A DNA stretch of 47,010 nucleotides from SAR324 cluster bacterium (GCA_016735295.1 JAERRU010000002.1:1-47010); one strand, 5' to 3'. Shown: positions 9,579-19,258, counted from the stretch's first letter. Notes: generated by a model not told the origin, from the letters alone. A program made the numbers and translations.

Positions 9579-12500
9579 ATGCTGCAACCTTTAATAGTTG
9601 GTGATAATCAAGATGTTAACATAACCAACTTAAAAAATGATTTAGCTAAAGACGGTTTTCAGGGTGATATAGAAACCGATTTAGCCTCAATTACTGTAGC
9701 AGCAACTGATAACAGTATCTATGAAATACCCCCCAAAATGCTGCTTTTTCCCCGGTACGAGAGGGATATATCGATAATTTTAAAAAGACTACACACACCC
9801 TCATATAAAAATTATTCAATTACCGCGCGAGGTGGCTCAACTGGCACTAACGGACAGTCGCTTAATGATGGGATAGTAATTGATTTTTCACGCTATTTTA
9901 ATACAATAATAGATATTGATATAGCATCAAAAAGGGTGAAAGTTCAAGCTGGCGTGGTATTAGAGCAATTAAATGAACAGCTAGCCAAGTTAGGATATTT
10001 TTTCCCTGTGCAAATATCAACCGCTAATCGAGCTACTATCGGGGGAATGTTTAGCACCGACGCTAGTGGTAAGGGATCAAAGGTATATGGGAAAATGAGT
10101 GCTAATGTGGCGGGGGTTAAATTTTGGAATTATCTAGGAGATAGTTATTATTGGCAGGCCTGTTCGCTTGATAGCTACCTTAATGATAAATCAAATATTT
10201 GGCAAAAGGAGCTAGTCCATAATATTTATAACACATATCAGCAAACGAAGCATTTATTTGCTAAGCATTTCCCCCAAATGAATCGGGGATTAACTGGCTA
10301 TAATTTACCCGGATTTATCAATAATCAAGGTCAAATTAATCTTAGTGCCCTGCTGTGTGGCAGTGAAGGAACTTTGGGGATGGTTAGTGAAGTAATTTTG
10401 CATATAAGGCCGTTACCAGCATATAAGGCTGTAGTAATGGTTTTTTACGATAACTTTTTAGACGCACTTTCCCAAGCTCAAAAGATAGGTAAATTTAACC
10501 CAATCGCAATAGAGAGTATTGATGAAACCACTACTAGACTAGCTTTAAATGATAGTAGTTGGAAAAGAGTGTCACCTCTTTTACGAGATGATTTACTAGG
10601 TAAAATAAAATCTTTTAGTATAGTGGAGTTCGCTGGAGATAATAAATCTGAACTTAACGCTCAATTAGTAAATTTTAAGAACTACTTAAATAGTGAATTA
10701 AATCAACCACAAGGAGCGTTAGATTTTCACATAACTAAGCATGGTGGTGAGATAGCTGATATTTGGAAAATCAGATCAAGAGGGGTGGGTTTGTTATCTA
10801 GCATGGAAGGAGAGCAAAAACCTATCGCCTTTGTGGAAGATTGCGCCGTTTCTCCTGCTGTGTTGGTAGATTTTATCAAGGAATTCAGGCATATTTTACA
10901 AAATCAGGGCTATAGATATGGCATGTATGGCCATGTTGATGTGGGCTGCATTCATGTTAGACCTGCTTTAAATATGCTTTGTGCTAGTGAGCGAGCTCAA
11001 ATAAGGATAATTAGTGACCAGGTGCAAGCATTGGTGGTTAAGTATAAGGGCATTATTTGGGGTGAGCACGGAAAGGGAATGCGTTCAGAGTATTTAGTTG
11101 ATTATCTAGATGACCTTCTTTATGCTGGCATGCGAGATATTAAGGCTTGCTTTGATCCTGATGATAAATTTAATCCGGGCAAGCTTTACCGACCGACTGG
11201 CTCAACTGATAAGCTTTATGGCATTGATAGCGTGGCGATAAAGGGTAAAAGGAATGCTAATTTGGATAGGAGTAAATACGCTCAATTCATCAAAATATTA
11301 GACTGTGATGGTAATGGAGAATGCTTGAGTGTTAGTAAAACAGATTTAATGTGCCCTTCATTAAAGGTGAGTGCTAATAAAATACATTCACCAAAGGGGC
11401 GAGCTTTTATATTAAGAGAGTGGCTGCATCAGTTAGCAAAACGAGGGATATCTTTAGCTGATGGTGATAAAAAGAACAGATTATTATTTTTAGGCAAGAT
11501 ATTTAAATTTATTAAATTTAATAAAGCTAACAAAATTGGTAAAGGAGGAAAGAAAGATTTTAATAAGGAGGTCTTTTCATCTTTGGATGGATGCCTTTCT
11601 TGCAAGGCCTGTACCAGTTTGTGCCCAGTTAGAATTGATATTCCTGAATATAAAGCTCGATTTTTAGATTGGTATTATACCTTATATAAAAGACCATATC
11701 GAGATTTCTTGGTAGCTTCTTTAGAGAGCGTGTTGCCCTTGATGGCATCGTTTCCTAGATTAGTTAATTCATTGCTGGGCCAGCATATATTAGCAGCATT
11801 GATAGATAAAACGCTAGGATTAGTTGATTTACCTAAATTATCTATCCCAACGATTAAAGAAAGACTTGCCAAACTTGATTTATCTTTGATTAGTGAGAAA
11901 AAGAGCAAATCGTATTACCTTGCTAATAAGGGCAAGAAGAGCGAAGTTTCTAATAGTATTATAATAGTTCCCGATGTATTTTTATTTTTTTATGAAGTAG
12001 ATGTACTAATAGCGGGAATTAAATTATTAAAAAGAATCGGTTATAAAGTTGAAATAGCTAATTTTTCGGCTAATGGCAAGGCTCAGCATATTAAGGGCTA
12101 TTTAGGAGCTTTTCGCAAAACAGCTAAACGCCATAGCAAGTTTATAGAATCTTTAGCTAGCGGGGGAGCAAATATAATTTCAATAGAACCTAGCGTGGGA
12201 TTGACTTACCGAGAAGAATACCAGGTTTATGTGGATAATTTTGAAAATCCGGTTCTAATGATAGAAGAATTTTTAATTTCTGAGATAAAAAAAGATAATT
12301 CTTGTTTTAATAGATTTTTAAAATCAATTAATAAAAGTAATAAGCAAACTAAACAAACTAAACAAACTAAACAAGGGGAAAAGGTTTATCGCTTATTTAG
12401 CCACTGTTCACAGATGTCATCTCAGCCTCATTCAGCTAGAAGTTGGCAAAAGATTTTTGAACAATTTACCATAAAACTTAATTTAGAATCAGTTGGCTGT

Positions 12501-12713
12501 TGCGGTATGGCGGGCATATTTGGCCATGAATCTCACCATTTAGCTGAATCTAAGGCCATTTTTCATTATAGCTGGCAAGAACCCATCTTAGAAGCTCACA
12601 AAAATGGTGAGCATATACTAGCTAGCGGATATTCTTGCCGTCATCAAGTTAGGCGCTTAACGAATGTAGATGTTCATCATCCATTACAGATTTTACAAGA
12701 TTTTTTGAAATAA
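9579..12713 (+). CDS. ydiJ: FAD-binding and 4Fe-4S oxidoreductase, YdiJ type (D-2-hydroxyacid dehydrogenase)
   Basis: 1044 residues, like E. coli YdiJ (about 1018). The N-terminal half is a PCMH-type FAD domain with TARGGSTGTNGQSLNDG and GTLGMVSEVILHIRPLP. The FAD-oxidase C-terminal part contains GEHGKGMRSEY. A ferredoxin-like segment follows, CLSCKACTSLCPVRIDIP (about residues 672-690), with the last Cys-rich half resembling CCG domains (SVGCCGMAGIFGHE). YdiJ-family enzymes oxidise D-2-hydroxyglutarate or D-lactate and pass electrons on. A repetitive NKQTKQTKQTKQG insert (DNA 12343-12375, 9-bp period) interrupts the CCG region. Start is ATG at 9579 with no clear Shine-Dalgarno. rdgB follows after 6 bp. 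Confidence 0.9.
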   Translation: MLQPLIVGDNQDVNITNLKNDLAKDGFQGDIETDLASITVAATDNSIYEIPPKMLLFPRYERDISIILKRLHTPSYKNYSITARGGSTGTNGQSLNDGIVIDFSRYFNTIIDIDIASKRVKVQAGVVLEQLNEQLAKLGYFFPVQISTANRATIGGMFSTDASGKGSKVYGKMSANVAGVKFWNYLGDSYYWQACSLDSYLNDKSNIWQKELVHNIYNTYQQTKHLFAKHFPQMNRGLTGYNLPGFINNQGQINLSALLCGSEGTLGMVSEVILHIRPLPAYKAVVMVFYDNFLDALSQAQKIGKFNPIAIESIDETTTRLALNDSSWKRVSPLLRDDLLGKIKSFSIVEFAGDNKSELNAQLVNFKNYLNSELNQPQGALDFHITKHGGEIADIWKIRSRGVGLLSSMEGEQKPIAFVEDCAVSPAVLVDFIKEFRHILQNQGYRYGMYGHVDVGCIHVRPALNMLCASERAQIRIISDQVQALVVKYKGIIWGEHGKGMRSEYLVDYLDDLLYAGMRDIKACFDPDDKFNPGKLYRPTGSTDKLYGIDSVAIKGKRNANLDRSKYAQFIKILDCDGNGECLSVSKTDLMCPSLKVSANKIHSPKGRAFILREWLHQLAKRGISLADGDKKNRLLFLGKIFKFIKFNKANKIGKGGKKDFNKEVFSSLDGCLSCKACTSLCPVRIDIPEYKARFLDWYYTLYKRPYRDFLVASLESVLPLMASFPRLVNSLLGQHILAALIDKTLGLVDLPKLSIPTIKERLAKLDLSLISEKKSKSYYLANKGKKSEVSNSIIIVPDVFLFFYEVDVLIAGIKLLKRIGYKVEIANFSANGKAQHIKGYLGAFRKTAKRHSKFIESLASGGANIISIEPSVGLTYREEYQVYVDNFENPVLMIEEFLISEIKKDNSCFNRFLKSINKSNKQTKQTKQTKQGEKVYRLFSHCSQMSSQPHSARSWQKIFEQFTIKLNLESVGCCGMAGIFGHESHHLAESKAIFHYSWQEPILEAHKNGEHILASGYSCRHQVRRLTNVDVHHPLQILQDFLK

Positions 12714-12719
12714 GGTTTT

Positions 12720-13310
12720 ATGACCATAAAAAAAATATATCTAGCAACTCAAAATAAAGGCAAAGCTGAAGAATTAAAGAGCCTCATCAAATTACCTGGC
12801 TGGGATGTAGAAGGCCTATCATTATCTTTAGATGAAATACAAAGCCTTGATATATTAGAAGTAGCCAGTTTTAAAATGAATAATGCTCTCCAGCAGGCCA
12901 GAGATAAATCCTTAACGGGATATGTTTTAATTGATGATACTAGCTTAGAGATAGAAGCTTTAAATGGACTACCTGGAACCTTGATAAAATGGTTTTTAGC
13001 AAGGTTAAGCTCAGATCAAATCAGCAAACTAAAAGCGATTAATGGAGAATCTGCCAGAGCTATTTGTATTCTTGGATTAGGGAATATAGAAACTAATCAG
13101 GCAAATTATTTCAGAGGAGAAACTTTAGGTTTAATTAAACCAGCTAAATTGATAGATACTTTTGGGTGGGACGATATATTTTATCCCTTAGGAAAAGACT
13201 CATCTTACGCCGCCTTGCCAAAGGACATAAAAAATCGTATTAGCCATAGGCAAGCAGCAGCGAGGAGTTTAGTTAACCATCTCAGATCGCAAGCTGAAGG
13301 CGATAATTAA
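12720..13310 (+). CDS. rdgB: XTP/dITP diphosphatase, HAM1/ITPA family
   Basis: House-cleaning pyrophosphatase that removes dITP and XTP, 196 residues. LATQNKGKAEELKSLI is the N-terminal nucleotide-binding motif, IDDTSLEIEALNGLPG holds the general base Asp, and KNRISHRQAAARSL is the SHR motif. The details PGTLIKWFL, YFRGETLGLI and FGWDDIFYPLG match the ITPA branch known from eukaryotes and archaea better than E. coli RdgB (PGIYSARY, FGYDPIF). It is probably translated with the upstream dehydrogenase gene (6-bp gap). Confidence 0.92.
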   Translation: MTIKKIYLATQNKGKAEELKSLIKLPGWDVEGLSLSLDEIQSLDILEVASFKMNNALQQARDKSLTGYVLIDDTSLEIEALNGLPGTLIKWFLARLSSDQISKLKAINGESARAICILGLGNIETNQANYFRGETLGLIKPAKLIDTFGWDDIFYPLGKDSSYAALPKDIKNRISHRQAAARSLVNHLRSQAEGDN

Positions 13311-13344
13311 TAGGCCAAATACATAAGGGTTAACAGATTATGAA

Positions 13345-14016
13345 CTAAATATTAAATCTAGCCAATATCCAATCAGCCACATCACGCAGCTCTAAGGGGC
13401 AAACCCCATGATCTTGATCGTAGCTATTAAAGGAAACTAAATGATTAGTATTTTCTAGGGTGGAGGCCAGATCTTTCCCTAATTGATAATCAACTACTGA
13501 ATCAAAATTACCATGACCAATGAAAAATTTTAGTTTGGGCATTGATTTATCAGCCAAAGCGGTTTTAATTTTATCAGAACTAATTAAATATCCCGATAGC
13601 ACTATAGCGCCAGCTAATTTTTTGGTAGTAGTTAGTGCTAGATAAGCAGTTAACGCCCCTCCTTGAGAAAATCCCGCAACTATTATATTTTCACTTTTAA
13701 TGCCCTGTTTTATGCAATCATCAATCATTTGCTCTATTTGTTGGCATGATTGCTCTATGGAAACTAAATCAGGCTCAATTGATAAATTAGGAGATTTTAT
13801 GTCATACCAAGCTCGCATGACTTGCATCATATTAATACTAACTGGTTTAAAGGGAGCGTGGGGAAATAAAAATCTAATTTTAGCATTAGCAGGCCAAGTT
13901 AATGATTTGGGAAAATTCGCAAAATCATCACCACTAGCACCTAATCCATGAAGCCAAATAACCACAAACTCAGCTGGCTCTTTGGTGCTATATTTTAGAT
14001 AGTCTAGATTATTCAT
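13345..14016 (-). CDS. alpha/beta-hydrolase carboxylesterase (phospholipase/carboxylesterase family)
   Basis: About 223 residues. VIWLHGLGASGDDF is the oxyanion-hole HGxG region, GFSQGGA holds the nucleophile, GNFDSVV the acid and DHGVCP the catalytic His, so the triad is complete. The family (Abhydrolase_2) covers small cytoplasmic carboxylesterases and lysophospholipases; the substrate is unknown. I chose ATG at 14016 over an in-frame TTG at 14022, because the duplicated copy upstream conserves this ATG and the following residues. It converges with rdgB. The first 115 bases of the coding region are duplicated in tandem just upstream. Confidence 0.9.
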   Translation of the reverse strand: MNNLDYLKYSTKEPAEFVVIWLHGLGASGDDFANFPKSLTWPANAKIRFLFPHAPFKPVSINMMQVMRAWYDIKSPNLSIEPDLVSIEQSCQQIEQMIDDCIKQGIKSENIIVAGFSQGGALTAYLALTTTKKLAGAIVLSGYLISSDKIKTALADKSMPKLKFFIGHGNFDSVVDYQLGKDLASTLENTNHLVSFNSYDQDHGVCPLELRDVADWILARFNI

Positions 14017-14196
14017 CGCCAATATTATTTACCAGATAGTTATATTTAAATGATTTGGGAAAATTCGCAAAATCATCACCACTAGCACCTAATCCATGAA
14101 GCCAAATAACCACAAACTCAGCTGGCTCTTTGGTGCTATATTTTAGATAGTCTAAATTATTCATCGCCAATATCATTTACCAGATAATTATATTTA
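13901..14196. repeat. 148-bp tandem duplication of the esterase 5' end
   Basis: The segment from 13901 is repeated from 14049 with an exact 148-bp offset and only about three substitutions (for example tctagatt against tctaaatt). The unit covers the first 38 codons of the esterase, its start codon and about 30 bp upstream. The low divergence points to a recent event. Confidence 0.95.
14009..14164 (-). pseudogene. truncated duplicate of the esterase N-terminus
   Basis: The second copy of the repeat keeps ATG (14164) and codes for the same first 38 residues, with the HGLGASGDDF motif. It then runs into the upstream region of the real gene and stops at 14009 after 51 codons. As 148 is not a multiple of three, it cannot fuse to the intact gene. 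It has no nucleophile, so it should be inert as an enzyme. It may matter as a leader ORF, since its stop overlaps the real start. Confidence 0.75.
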
Positions 14197-14508
14197 AATA
14201 TTTAAATTTTTTATGCAATGGTGATAAGTAATAGCTCTCACATCATTGCTTAACAAATCAATTAGTATATATCAATATCTTTTTATGAGAAAATGAAAAA
14301 AAGATACGGGCATAATCAACGTGAGACAATTAATTTTAATGAAAATCAAGCTAAATAGCCGGCGGCGGTGCTAATTTTATGGTTATATGGCCTAGATAGC
14401 AAATTTTGATTAAATGATGATTGAAATTGGGTTATTTGTGTGCGATTGATAGATAAAGAGGCAAGTTAATAAATATTTGTGAGGTAACTTGTGTTGATTA
14501 TTATTGAT

Positions 14509-14550
14509 TGCTAATTGATAATTGCTAATTGATAATGGCTAATTGATAAT
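14509..14550. repeat. three tandem copies of a 14-bp unit
   Basis: tgctaattgataat occurs at 14509 and 14523, and ggctaattgataat at 14537. This AT-rich array lies about 75 bp before the sugar-binding protein gene. The rest of the gap 14197-14626 is AT-rich with no gene or clear terminator. It could be a regulator site or simply a slippage repeat. Confidence 0.8.
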
Positions 14551-14626
14551 TACCGATTGCTGATGGGCGGCGTTTGTGCTAATCTATTGACTTTAATAGG
14601 GTTTATTACACTTGATATTTGTTAAA

Positions 14627-15847
14627 ATGCTAAATTGGTGGAGCGTGAGATATTTTTCTAAGCTATTGATAGCGGTGGTTGTGTTGGCTAGTTTCGCTTC
14701 TAGCACGCTGGGACAAGAGCATCAAATAACCTTTTGGCAATTTTGGAAGCCCAGCTGGCTTGAGCCTGCCATAAAGAGATTTGAGGAAGAGAATAAACCG
14801 TGGAAGGTAAAGCTAGAAAGGCTAACCTGGTCAGGGGGAAGACGCAAATTAATCACTGCTATGGCAGCAAAACAAGCTCCTGATGTAATGGAGATAGGTT
14901 CTACATGGTCTCCTGAATTTATGTCTAGCGGGGCTCTTTTGCCTTTGTATGATGGTGGTGAGGAGCTTAATTTATTTCATATTGATAGTGGCACCTATCA
15001 AAATAAGATTTATGGCTTGCCTTGGACAATCTCTGTGGCTGGTCTTTATTATAATAAGGATCTCTTAAAAAAAGCTGGGTTTGATTCTCCTCCACGCACT
15101 TGGGCAGAACTTTTAGAGCAATCAAGCAAAATTAACAATCCTAGTAAAAAAGTATATGGCTTTGGTGTTAAGATAGGAGCAGAAACAACTTGGCAGAGGT
15201 TTTTACCATTTGCTTGGTCAAATGGGGCTAAGATAGTTAATAATCAAGGAGAGGTGGTTGTTAATAGAAAAAATTTTATTGATGCGTTGGATTTCTATAA
15301 CCAGCTTCATCAAAACGGCATTATGGATAGCAATTTAGCAATTAGAAAAATCTTTCAGCAAAGCAAGTTAGGTTTTGTGATAGAAGACCCAGGGCAGATG
15401 GCAAATTTCAAGAAAAGGTTTCCCGATTTAAATTTTGGCGTAACCTCGTTACCTAATGCTCCTTTAACTGGTCGGCACGAAGTTTTTGGAGGGGCTGAGC
15501 TATTGGTAGTTAGCAGTAACACCAAGCACCCTGATATGGCTAGTGCACTGGTTAAATTTTTAGTAGAGTTAGAAAATACAAAATTGATAACTAATAAGGT
15601 AACAACCTTGTTTCCTGCCGATAAAGATGGGCTAAAAGATGATTTTTATACTAAAGACAACAAAAATTTACAGATTTTTTTAAATGAATTAATATACGCA
15701 AGATCTACTTTAGTTAACCCTTTGTGGCCAGAAATCCAAAGGTCGTTGGTGCTTAATGTAGAAAAAATGCTTTATGGCAGATTAAGCCCGTCTGATGCGG
15801 CGAAAGAGCTTGATGAGCAGGTTAAACTTATTTTAGAAGACGAATAA
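14627..15847 (+). CDS. sugar ABC transporter substrate-binding protein (UgpB/MalE type)
   Basis: Periplasmic receptor for a CUT1-class importer, about 406 residues. A signal peptide is clear: a basic start, hydrophobic KLLIAVVVLASFASSTLG, then QEHQITFWQFW, the first strand of the mature fold. Family features include ITFWQFW near the mature N-terminus and YYNKDLLKKAGFDSPPRTW in the hinge region. I prefer ATG 14627 to the in-frame TTG at 14612, which would add five residues. The ligand cannot be read off; UgpB-like receptors take glycerol-3-phosphate, oligosaccharides or disaccharides. Both permease genes follow, 16 bp downstream. Confidence 0.9.
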   Translation: MLNWWSVRYFSKLLIAVVVLASFASSTLGQEHQITFWQFWKPSWLEPAIKRFEEENKPWKVKLERLTWSGGRRKLITAMAAKQAPDVMEIGSTWSPEFMSSGALLPLYDGGEELNLFHIDSGTYQNKIYGLPWTISVAGLYYNKDLLKKAGFDSPPRTWAELLEQSSKINNPSKKVYGFGVKIGAETTWQRFLPFAWSNGAKIVNNQGEVVVNRKNFIDALDFYNQLHQNGIMDSNLAIRKIFQQSKLGFVIEDPGQMANFKKRFPDLNFGVTSLPNAPLTGRHEVFGGAELLVVSSNTKHPDMASALVKFLVELENTKLITNKVTTLFPADKDGLKDDFYTKDNKNLQIFLNELIYARSTLVNPLWPEIQRSLVLNVEKMLYGRLSPSDAAKELDEQVKLILEDE

Positions 15848-15863
15848 CCATTATTTATTAAAT

Positions 15864-16757
15864 ATGCCTAATACTTTTAGTTATAAGCTACAAACATTTT
15901 TATTTTTAAGTCCTTGGTTGGTAGTATTCATTATTTTTCAGATATATCCTATTTTTTACTCTTTAATCATATCTTTTAGTGATTTCAAGGCTATATCAAT
16001 AAAACCGGCTGAATTTATTGGATTTAGCAATTACCTAAAATTGCTAAAAAGTCGAGATTTCCAAGATGCCTTTTTTAATAGTCTAAAATTTGTGTTGGGC
16101 ACTGTGCCTATCACCATGTTATTTGCTATTATAACGGCTATATTGCTCAATCGCCAACTCAGATTAAATAGATTTTATACAATTGCCTTTTTTGCTCCTA
16201 CAGCCACTTCAATTTTTGTGATAGCTACTTTGTTCACTTTGCTTTATAGCGATGATGGCTTATTTAATGGGGTATTGGGATTTTTTGGAATAGAATCTTT
16301 AAGATGGCTAAAGAACCCTGACACATCTTTATTATCTATTATGATAATGAATATTTGGTCTAGTTTTGGTTTTTATGCGTTAGTATTTTTAGCAGCGTTG
16401 CAAACAATACCTAAGGAGCATTACGAAATAGCTAAGTTAGAAGGAGCTGGTGCTATGTCACAATTTTTTAATATTGTGTTGCCTCATTTAAGGCCTACCA
16501 TCATAATAGCGTCAATTATAAATAGTATTTTAGCTTTTCAAGTGTTTGGTGAAATATATATTATGACCCAAGGAGGGCCAATTAATAGCACTAAAACCTT
16601 GGTATTTTTTATATATAATGAAGCCTTTGATAATCAAAAAATGGGTTATGCTTCGGCGGCGGCATATTTAGTATTTATTTTTTTAGTGGTATTATCTTTA
16701 TTACAAATATTTATGTTTAAAAAGAGGAGTTCTTATGGGAAGGCACTTAAGAGCTAA
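15864..16757 (+). CDS. sugar ABC transporter permease, UgpA/MalF type
   Basis: Inner-membrane permease of 297 residues with six predicted membrane segments, the first at about 12-32 (FLFLSPWLVVFIIFQIYPIF). The EAA loop that contacts the ATPase reads EIAKLEGAGAMSQFFNIVLP (about 192-211). It lacks the large periplasmic P2 loop of MalF, so it is of the shorter UgpA form. Its end overlaps the start of the next permease gene by 23 bp, indicating translational coupling. Confidence 0.93.
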   Translation: MPNTFSYKLQTFLFLSPWLVVFIIFQIYPIFYSLIISFSDFKAISIKPAEFIGFSNYLKLLKSRDFQDAFFNSLKFVLGTVPITMLFAIITAILLNRQLRLNRFYTIAFFAPTATSIFVIATLFTLLYSDDGLFNGVLGFFGIESLRWLKNPDTSLLSIMIMNIWSSFGFYALVFLAALQTIPKEHYEIAKLEGAGAMSQFFNIVLPHLRPTIIIASIINSILAFQVFGEIYIMTQGGPINSTKTLVFFIYNEAFDNQKMGYASAAAYLVFIFLVVLSLLQIFMFKKRSSYGKALKS

Positions 16758-17553
16758 TTTAATTTTATTACCTTTAGCAATTTCGGCAATTATACCGCTT
16801 TGGGTGATGGTAATAGCGGCTTTTCAGATTGGGGATAAGGCACTTGATTTTTCTATGATAGTGCCAGTTTTCAAGAATTTATCATGGCATAATCTTTTTA
16901 CAGTGTGGCGTGATGGCAATTTTAGTCGTTATTTTGTAAATTCGTTGGTGGTTAGTTTTTTAATCACTTTAGGTAATATAGTGTTTGATTCTATGGTGGC
17001 TTATGCATTGGCTCGGCGTAAGTTTAGGGGTAGGAGGCTGTTGATTGGGTTAATTACCGTTAAATTGATGATACCAGCGGCTGTTTTGTTGGTACCTACC
17101 TTTCGGTTAATACAATTTTTACAACTTTACGACACCTATCTTGCCTTAGTGCTGCCATTACTTACTGAGACATTTGGAATTTTTATATTGAAGCAATATA
17201 TAGAAAATATACCTTTATCATATGAGGAGTCAGCACGTTTAGAAGGAGCTAGTGAATTTAAGATATTTTGGTCTATTATATTGCCACTTTCAGCACCAGC
17301 TTTAGCGGTGGTAGCGGTTCATAGCGTGATGACTAGCTGGAATATGTATATATATCCTTTAATATTAACGGCTAGCGATAGCATGAGAACGTTACCTTTG
17401 GGAATTAGTTTTTATTCAGCATCTAACCCTGAAATAACTACTGGAGAGCTTATGGCGGCGGCATTAATTTCAGCGGCACCTGTATTGATAGTTTTTTTAA
17501 TTTTCCAAAGAAAAATCATTACGTCTATGACTCAAGGGGCTTTGAAGGGATAA
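16735..17553 (+). CDS. sugar ABC transporter permease, UgpE/MalG type
   Basis: Second inner-membrane permease, 272 residues and six predicted membrane helices. Its EAA motif is EESARLEGASEFKIFWSIIL, and the last residues (FQRKIITSMTQGALKG) are the typical MalG/UgpE C-terminus. A good ribosome-binding site, gaggag at 16724-16729, precedes ATG 16735. No ATPase gene (ugpC/malK type) follows: the next gene is gpmI, so the importer must use an ATPase encoded elsewhere. Confidence 0.93.
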   Translation: MGRHLRANLILLPLAISAIIPLWVMVIAAFQIGDKALDFSMIVPVFKNLSWHNLFTVWRDGNFSRYFVNSLVVSFLITLGNIVFDSMVAYALARRKFRGRRLLIGLITVKLMIPAAVLLVPTFRLIQFLQLYDTYLALVLPLLTETFGIFILKQYIENIPLSYEESARLEGASEFKIFWSIILPLSAPALAVVAVHSVMTSWNMYIYPLILTASDSMRTLPLGISFYSASNPEITTGELMAAALISAAPVLIVFLIFQRKIITSMTQGALKG

Positions 17554-17578
17554 GTTTTTTAATTTTTTTGATTGATGC

Positions 17579-19213
17579 ATGAATAAATATTTAAATTTAC
17601 TAGATCATTTTAAAGAAAGAAGACCTTTGTTGAACATCATCTTGGATGGATATGCTATAGGAAAGAAAGATTTTACTGATGGTGTATTTTTAAGTAGCAA
17701 GCCTAATCTTGATAATCTATTTAATAGTTTTCCGGTCACTAAACTTTTCACCCATGGCAAGTGGGTGGGGCTGCCGGGCGATAATGATATGGGTGGCTCA
17801 GAAGTAGGCCATCTCACCATTGGGGCGGGAATGGTTATCAAACAAGGGGCTAGTATGATTAAAAAAATGATTGATGATGGTTCATTTTTTCAACAACCAG
17901 TAGTTAATAAATTATATGCTACCGCTCAAAGTGGGGCTTTGCATTTGTTGGGATTATTATCTGATGGCAATGTGCACAGCCATATTGATCATTTGATTGC
18001 TATTATCAAGGAAGCTAGGCAAAGGGGGGTTAGGCGGTGTTATTTGCATGTTTTGCTAGATGGCCGCGATACAGGAGTGCAGAGTGCTTTAATATATGTT
18101 GATCGCATAGAGGCTATACTTTATGAGATTAACCAACAAAATCCGAATTATGATTATCGGATAGTTTCTGGGGGAGGGAGAGAGGTTATAACTATGGATC
18201 GGGCAAAAAATTGGGATAGAGTGGCATTGGGCTGGCAGACACATGTTGAAGGAAATTCTAAAAATAATTTTACCTCTGCTAGTTTAGCGATTAAAGAATT
18301 TCGCCGGCGTAATCCTAAAATTATCGATCAAGATTTACCACCCTTTAATATAATTGATGGAGATGGTAATACAATAAAAATTGAATCAGGAGATAGTGTG
18401 CTCTTTTTCAATTTTCGTGGAGATCGAGCAATTGAGCTTAGCCAAGCTTTTGAAGAAGATAATTTCACAGGATTTAATATCGCTAGGCGGCCAAAAATTT
18501 ATTATGCGGGGATGATGCTCTATGATGAAGATACTAACTTACCTAAAAATTCTATTCTTAGAGGAGCTAGAGTGGATAATCCATTTGGTAAACGTATTTT
18601 AGAGAAGGGATTAAATCAATTTAGATTGGCGGAAACACAAAAATATCCTCACGTAACATTCTTTTTTAATGGGGGGTACCGGCTCCCGCTTGATTCAACT
18701 AAGGAAAAATATTACTTGATTGAATCTGATAATTTAACCTCATTTGCCCAAAAACCGGCTATGAAAGCATCTCTAATCGCGGATAAGGCAATTGAGGTTT
18801 TAGCCACACAAAGATTTGATTATGGGTTAATAAATTTTGCTAATCCTGATATGGTCGGTCATACAGGCGATATGGAGGCTGTGAAAATTGCTATCTCAGA
18901 AGTGGATACAGCCATTGGTAGGATTTTAGATAAAATCAAAGAAATCAACGGTTTAGCTGTGATCACCGCTGATCATGGAAACGCTGATGAAATGTTAATT
19001 TTGAATAAAGATACCAATAAATATGAAATAAGCACTAAACATTCTTTGCACCGAGTTCCTTTTGTTATATTTGATCCTCTTTATAAAGATGGTGATTATA
19101 AGCTAACTACCAGAAATGATAGGGCTTCTTTAGCTAATATTGCCGCGACTAACTATATTTTAATGGGTAGCAAAATTCCTGATGATCTAGCCCCTAGCTT
19201 GTTTGATGTTTAA
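17579..19213 (+). CDS. gpmI: 2,3-bisphosphoglycerate-independent phosphoglycerate mutase
   Basis: Glycolytic enzyme that interconverts 3- and 2-phosphoglycerate, 544 residues. Phosphatase-domain metal ligands are in ILDGYAIG and TADHGNADEM, and the phosphorylated Ser is in MGGSEVGHLTIGAG (the usual form is MGNSEVGH). The mutase insert carries LLSDGNVHSH and LLDGRDTG. It is longer than the common ~510-residue form, and HVTFFFNGG, PAMKA and NPDMVGHTGDMEAV resemble the plant-type branch. It starts 25 bp after the sugar permease gene and is probably in the same operon, linking sugar uptake to glycolysis. Confidence 0.95.
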   Translation: MNKYLNLLDHFKERRPLLNIILDGYAIGKKDFTDGVFLSSKPNLDNLFNSFPVTKLFTHGKWVGLPGDNDMGGSEVGHLTIGAGMVIKQGASMIKKMIDDGSFFQQPVVNKLYATAQSGALHLLGLLSDGNVHSHIDHLIAIIKEARQRGVRRCYLHVLLDGRDTGVQSALIYVDRIEAILYEINQQNPNYDYRIVSGGGREVITMDRAKNWDRVALGWQTHVEGNSKNNFTSASLAIKEFRRRNPKIIDQDLPPFNIIDGDGNTIKIESGDSVLFFNFRGDRAIELSQAFEEDNFTGFNIARRPKIYYAGMMLYDEDTNLPKNSILRGARVDNPFGKRILEKGLNQFRLAETQKYPHVTFFFNGGYRLPLDSTKEKYYLIESDNLTSFAQKPAMKASLIADKAIEVLATQRFDYGLINFANPDMVGHTGDMEAVKIAISEVDTAIGRILDKIKEINGLAVITADHGNADEMLILNKDTNKYEISTKHSLHRVPFVIFDPLYKDGDYKLTTRNDRASLANIAATNYILMGSKIPDDLAPSLFDV

Positions 19214-19258
19214 ATAGATGATTATTTTGCTAATTAATCATTGCCTATAACTATTACT

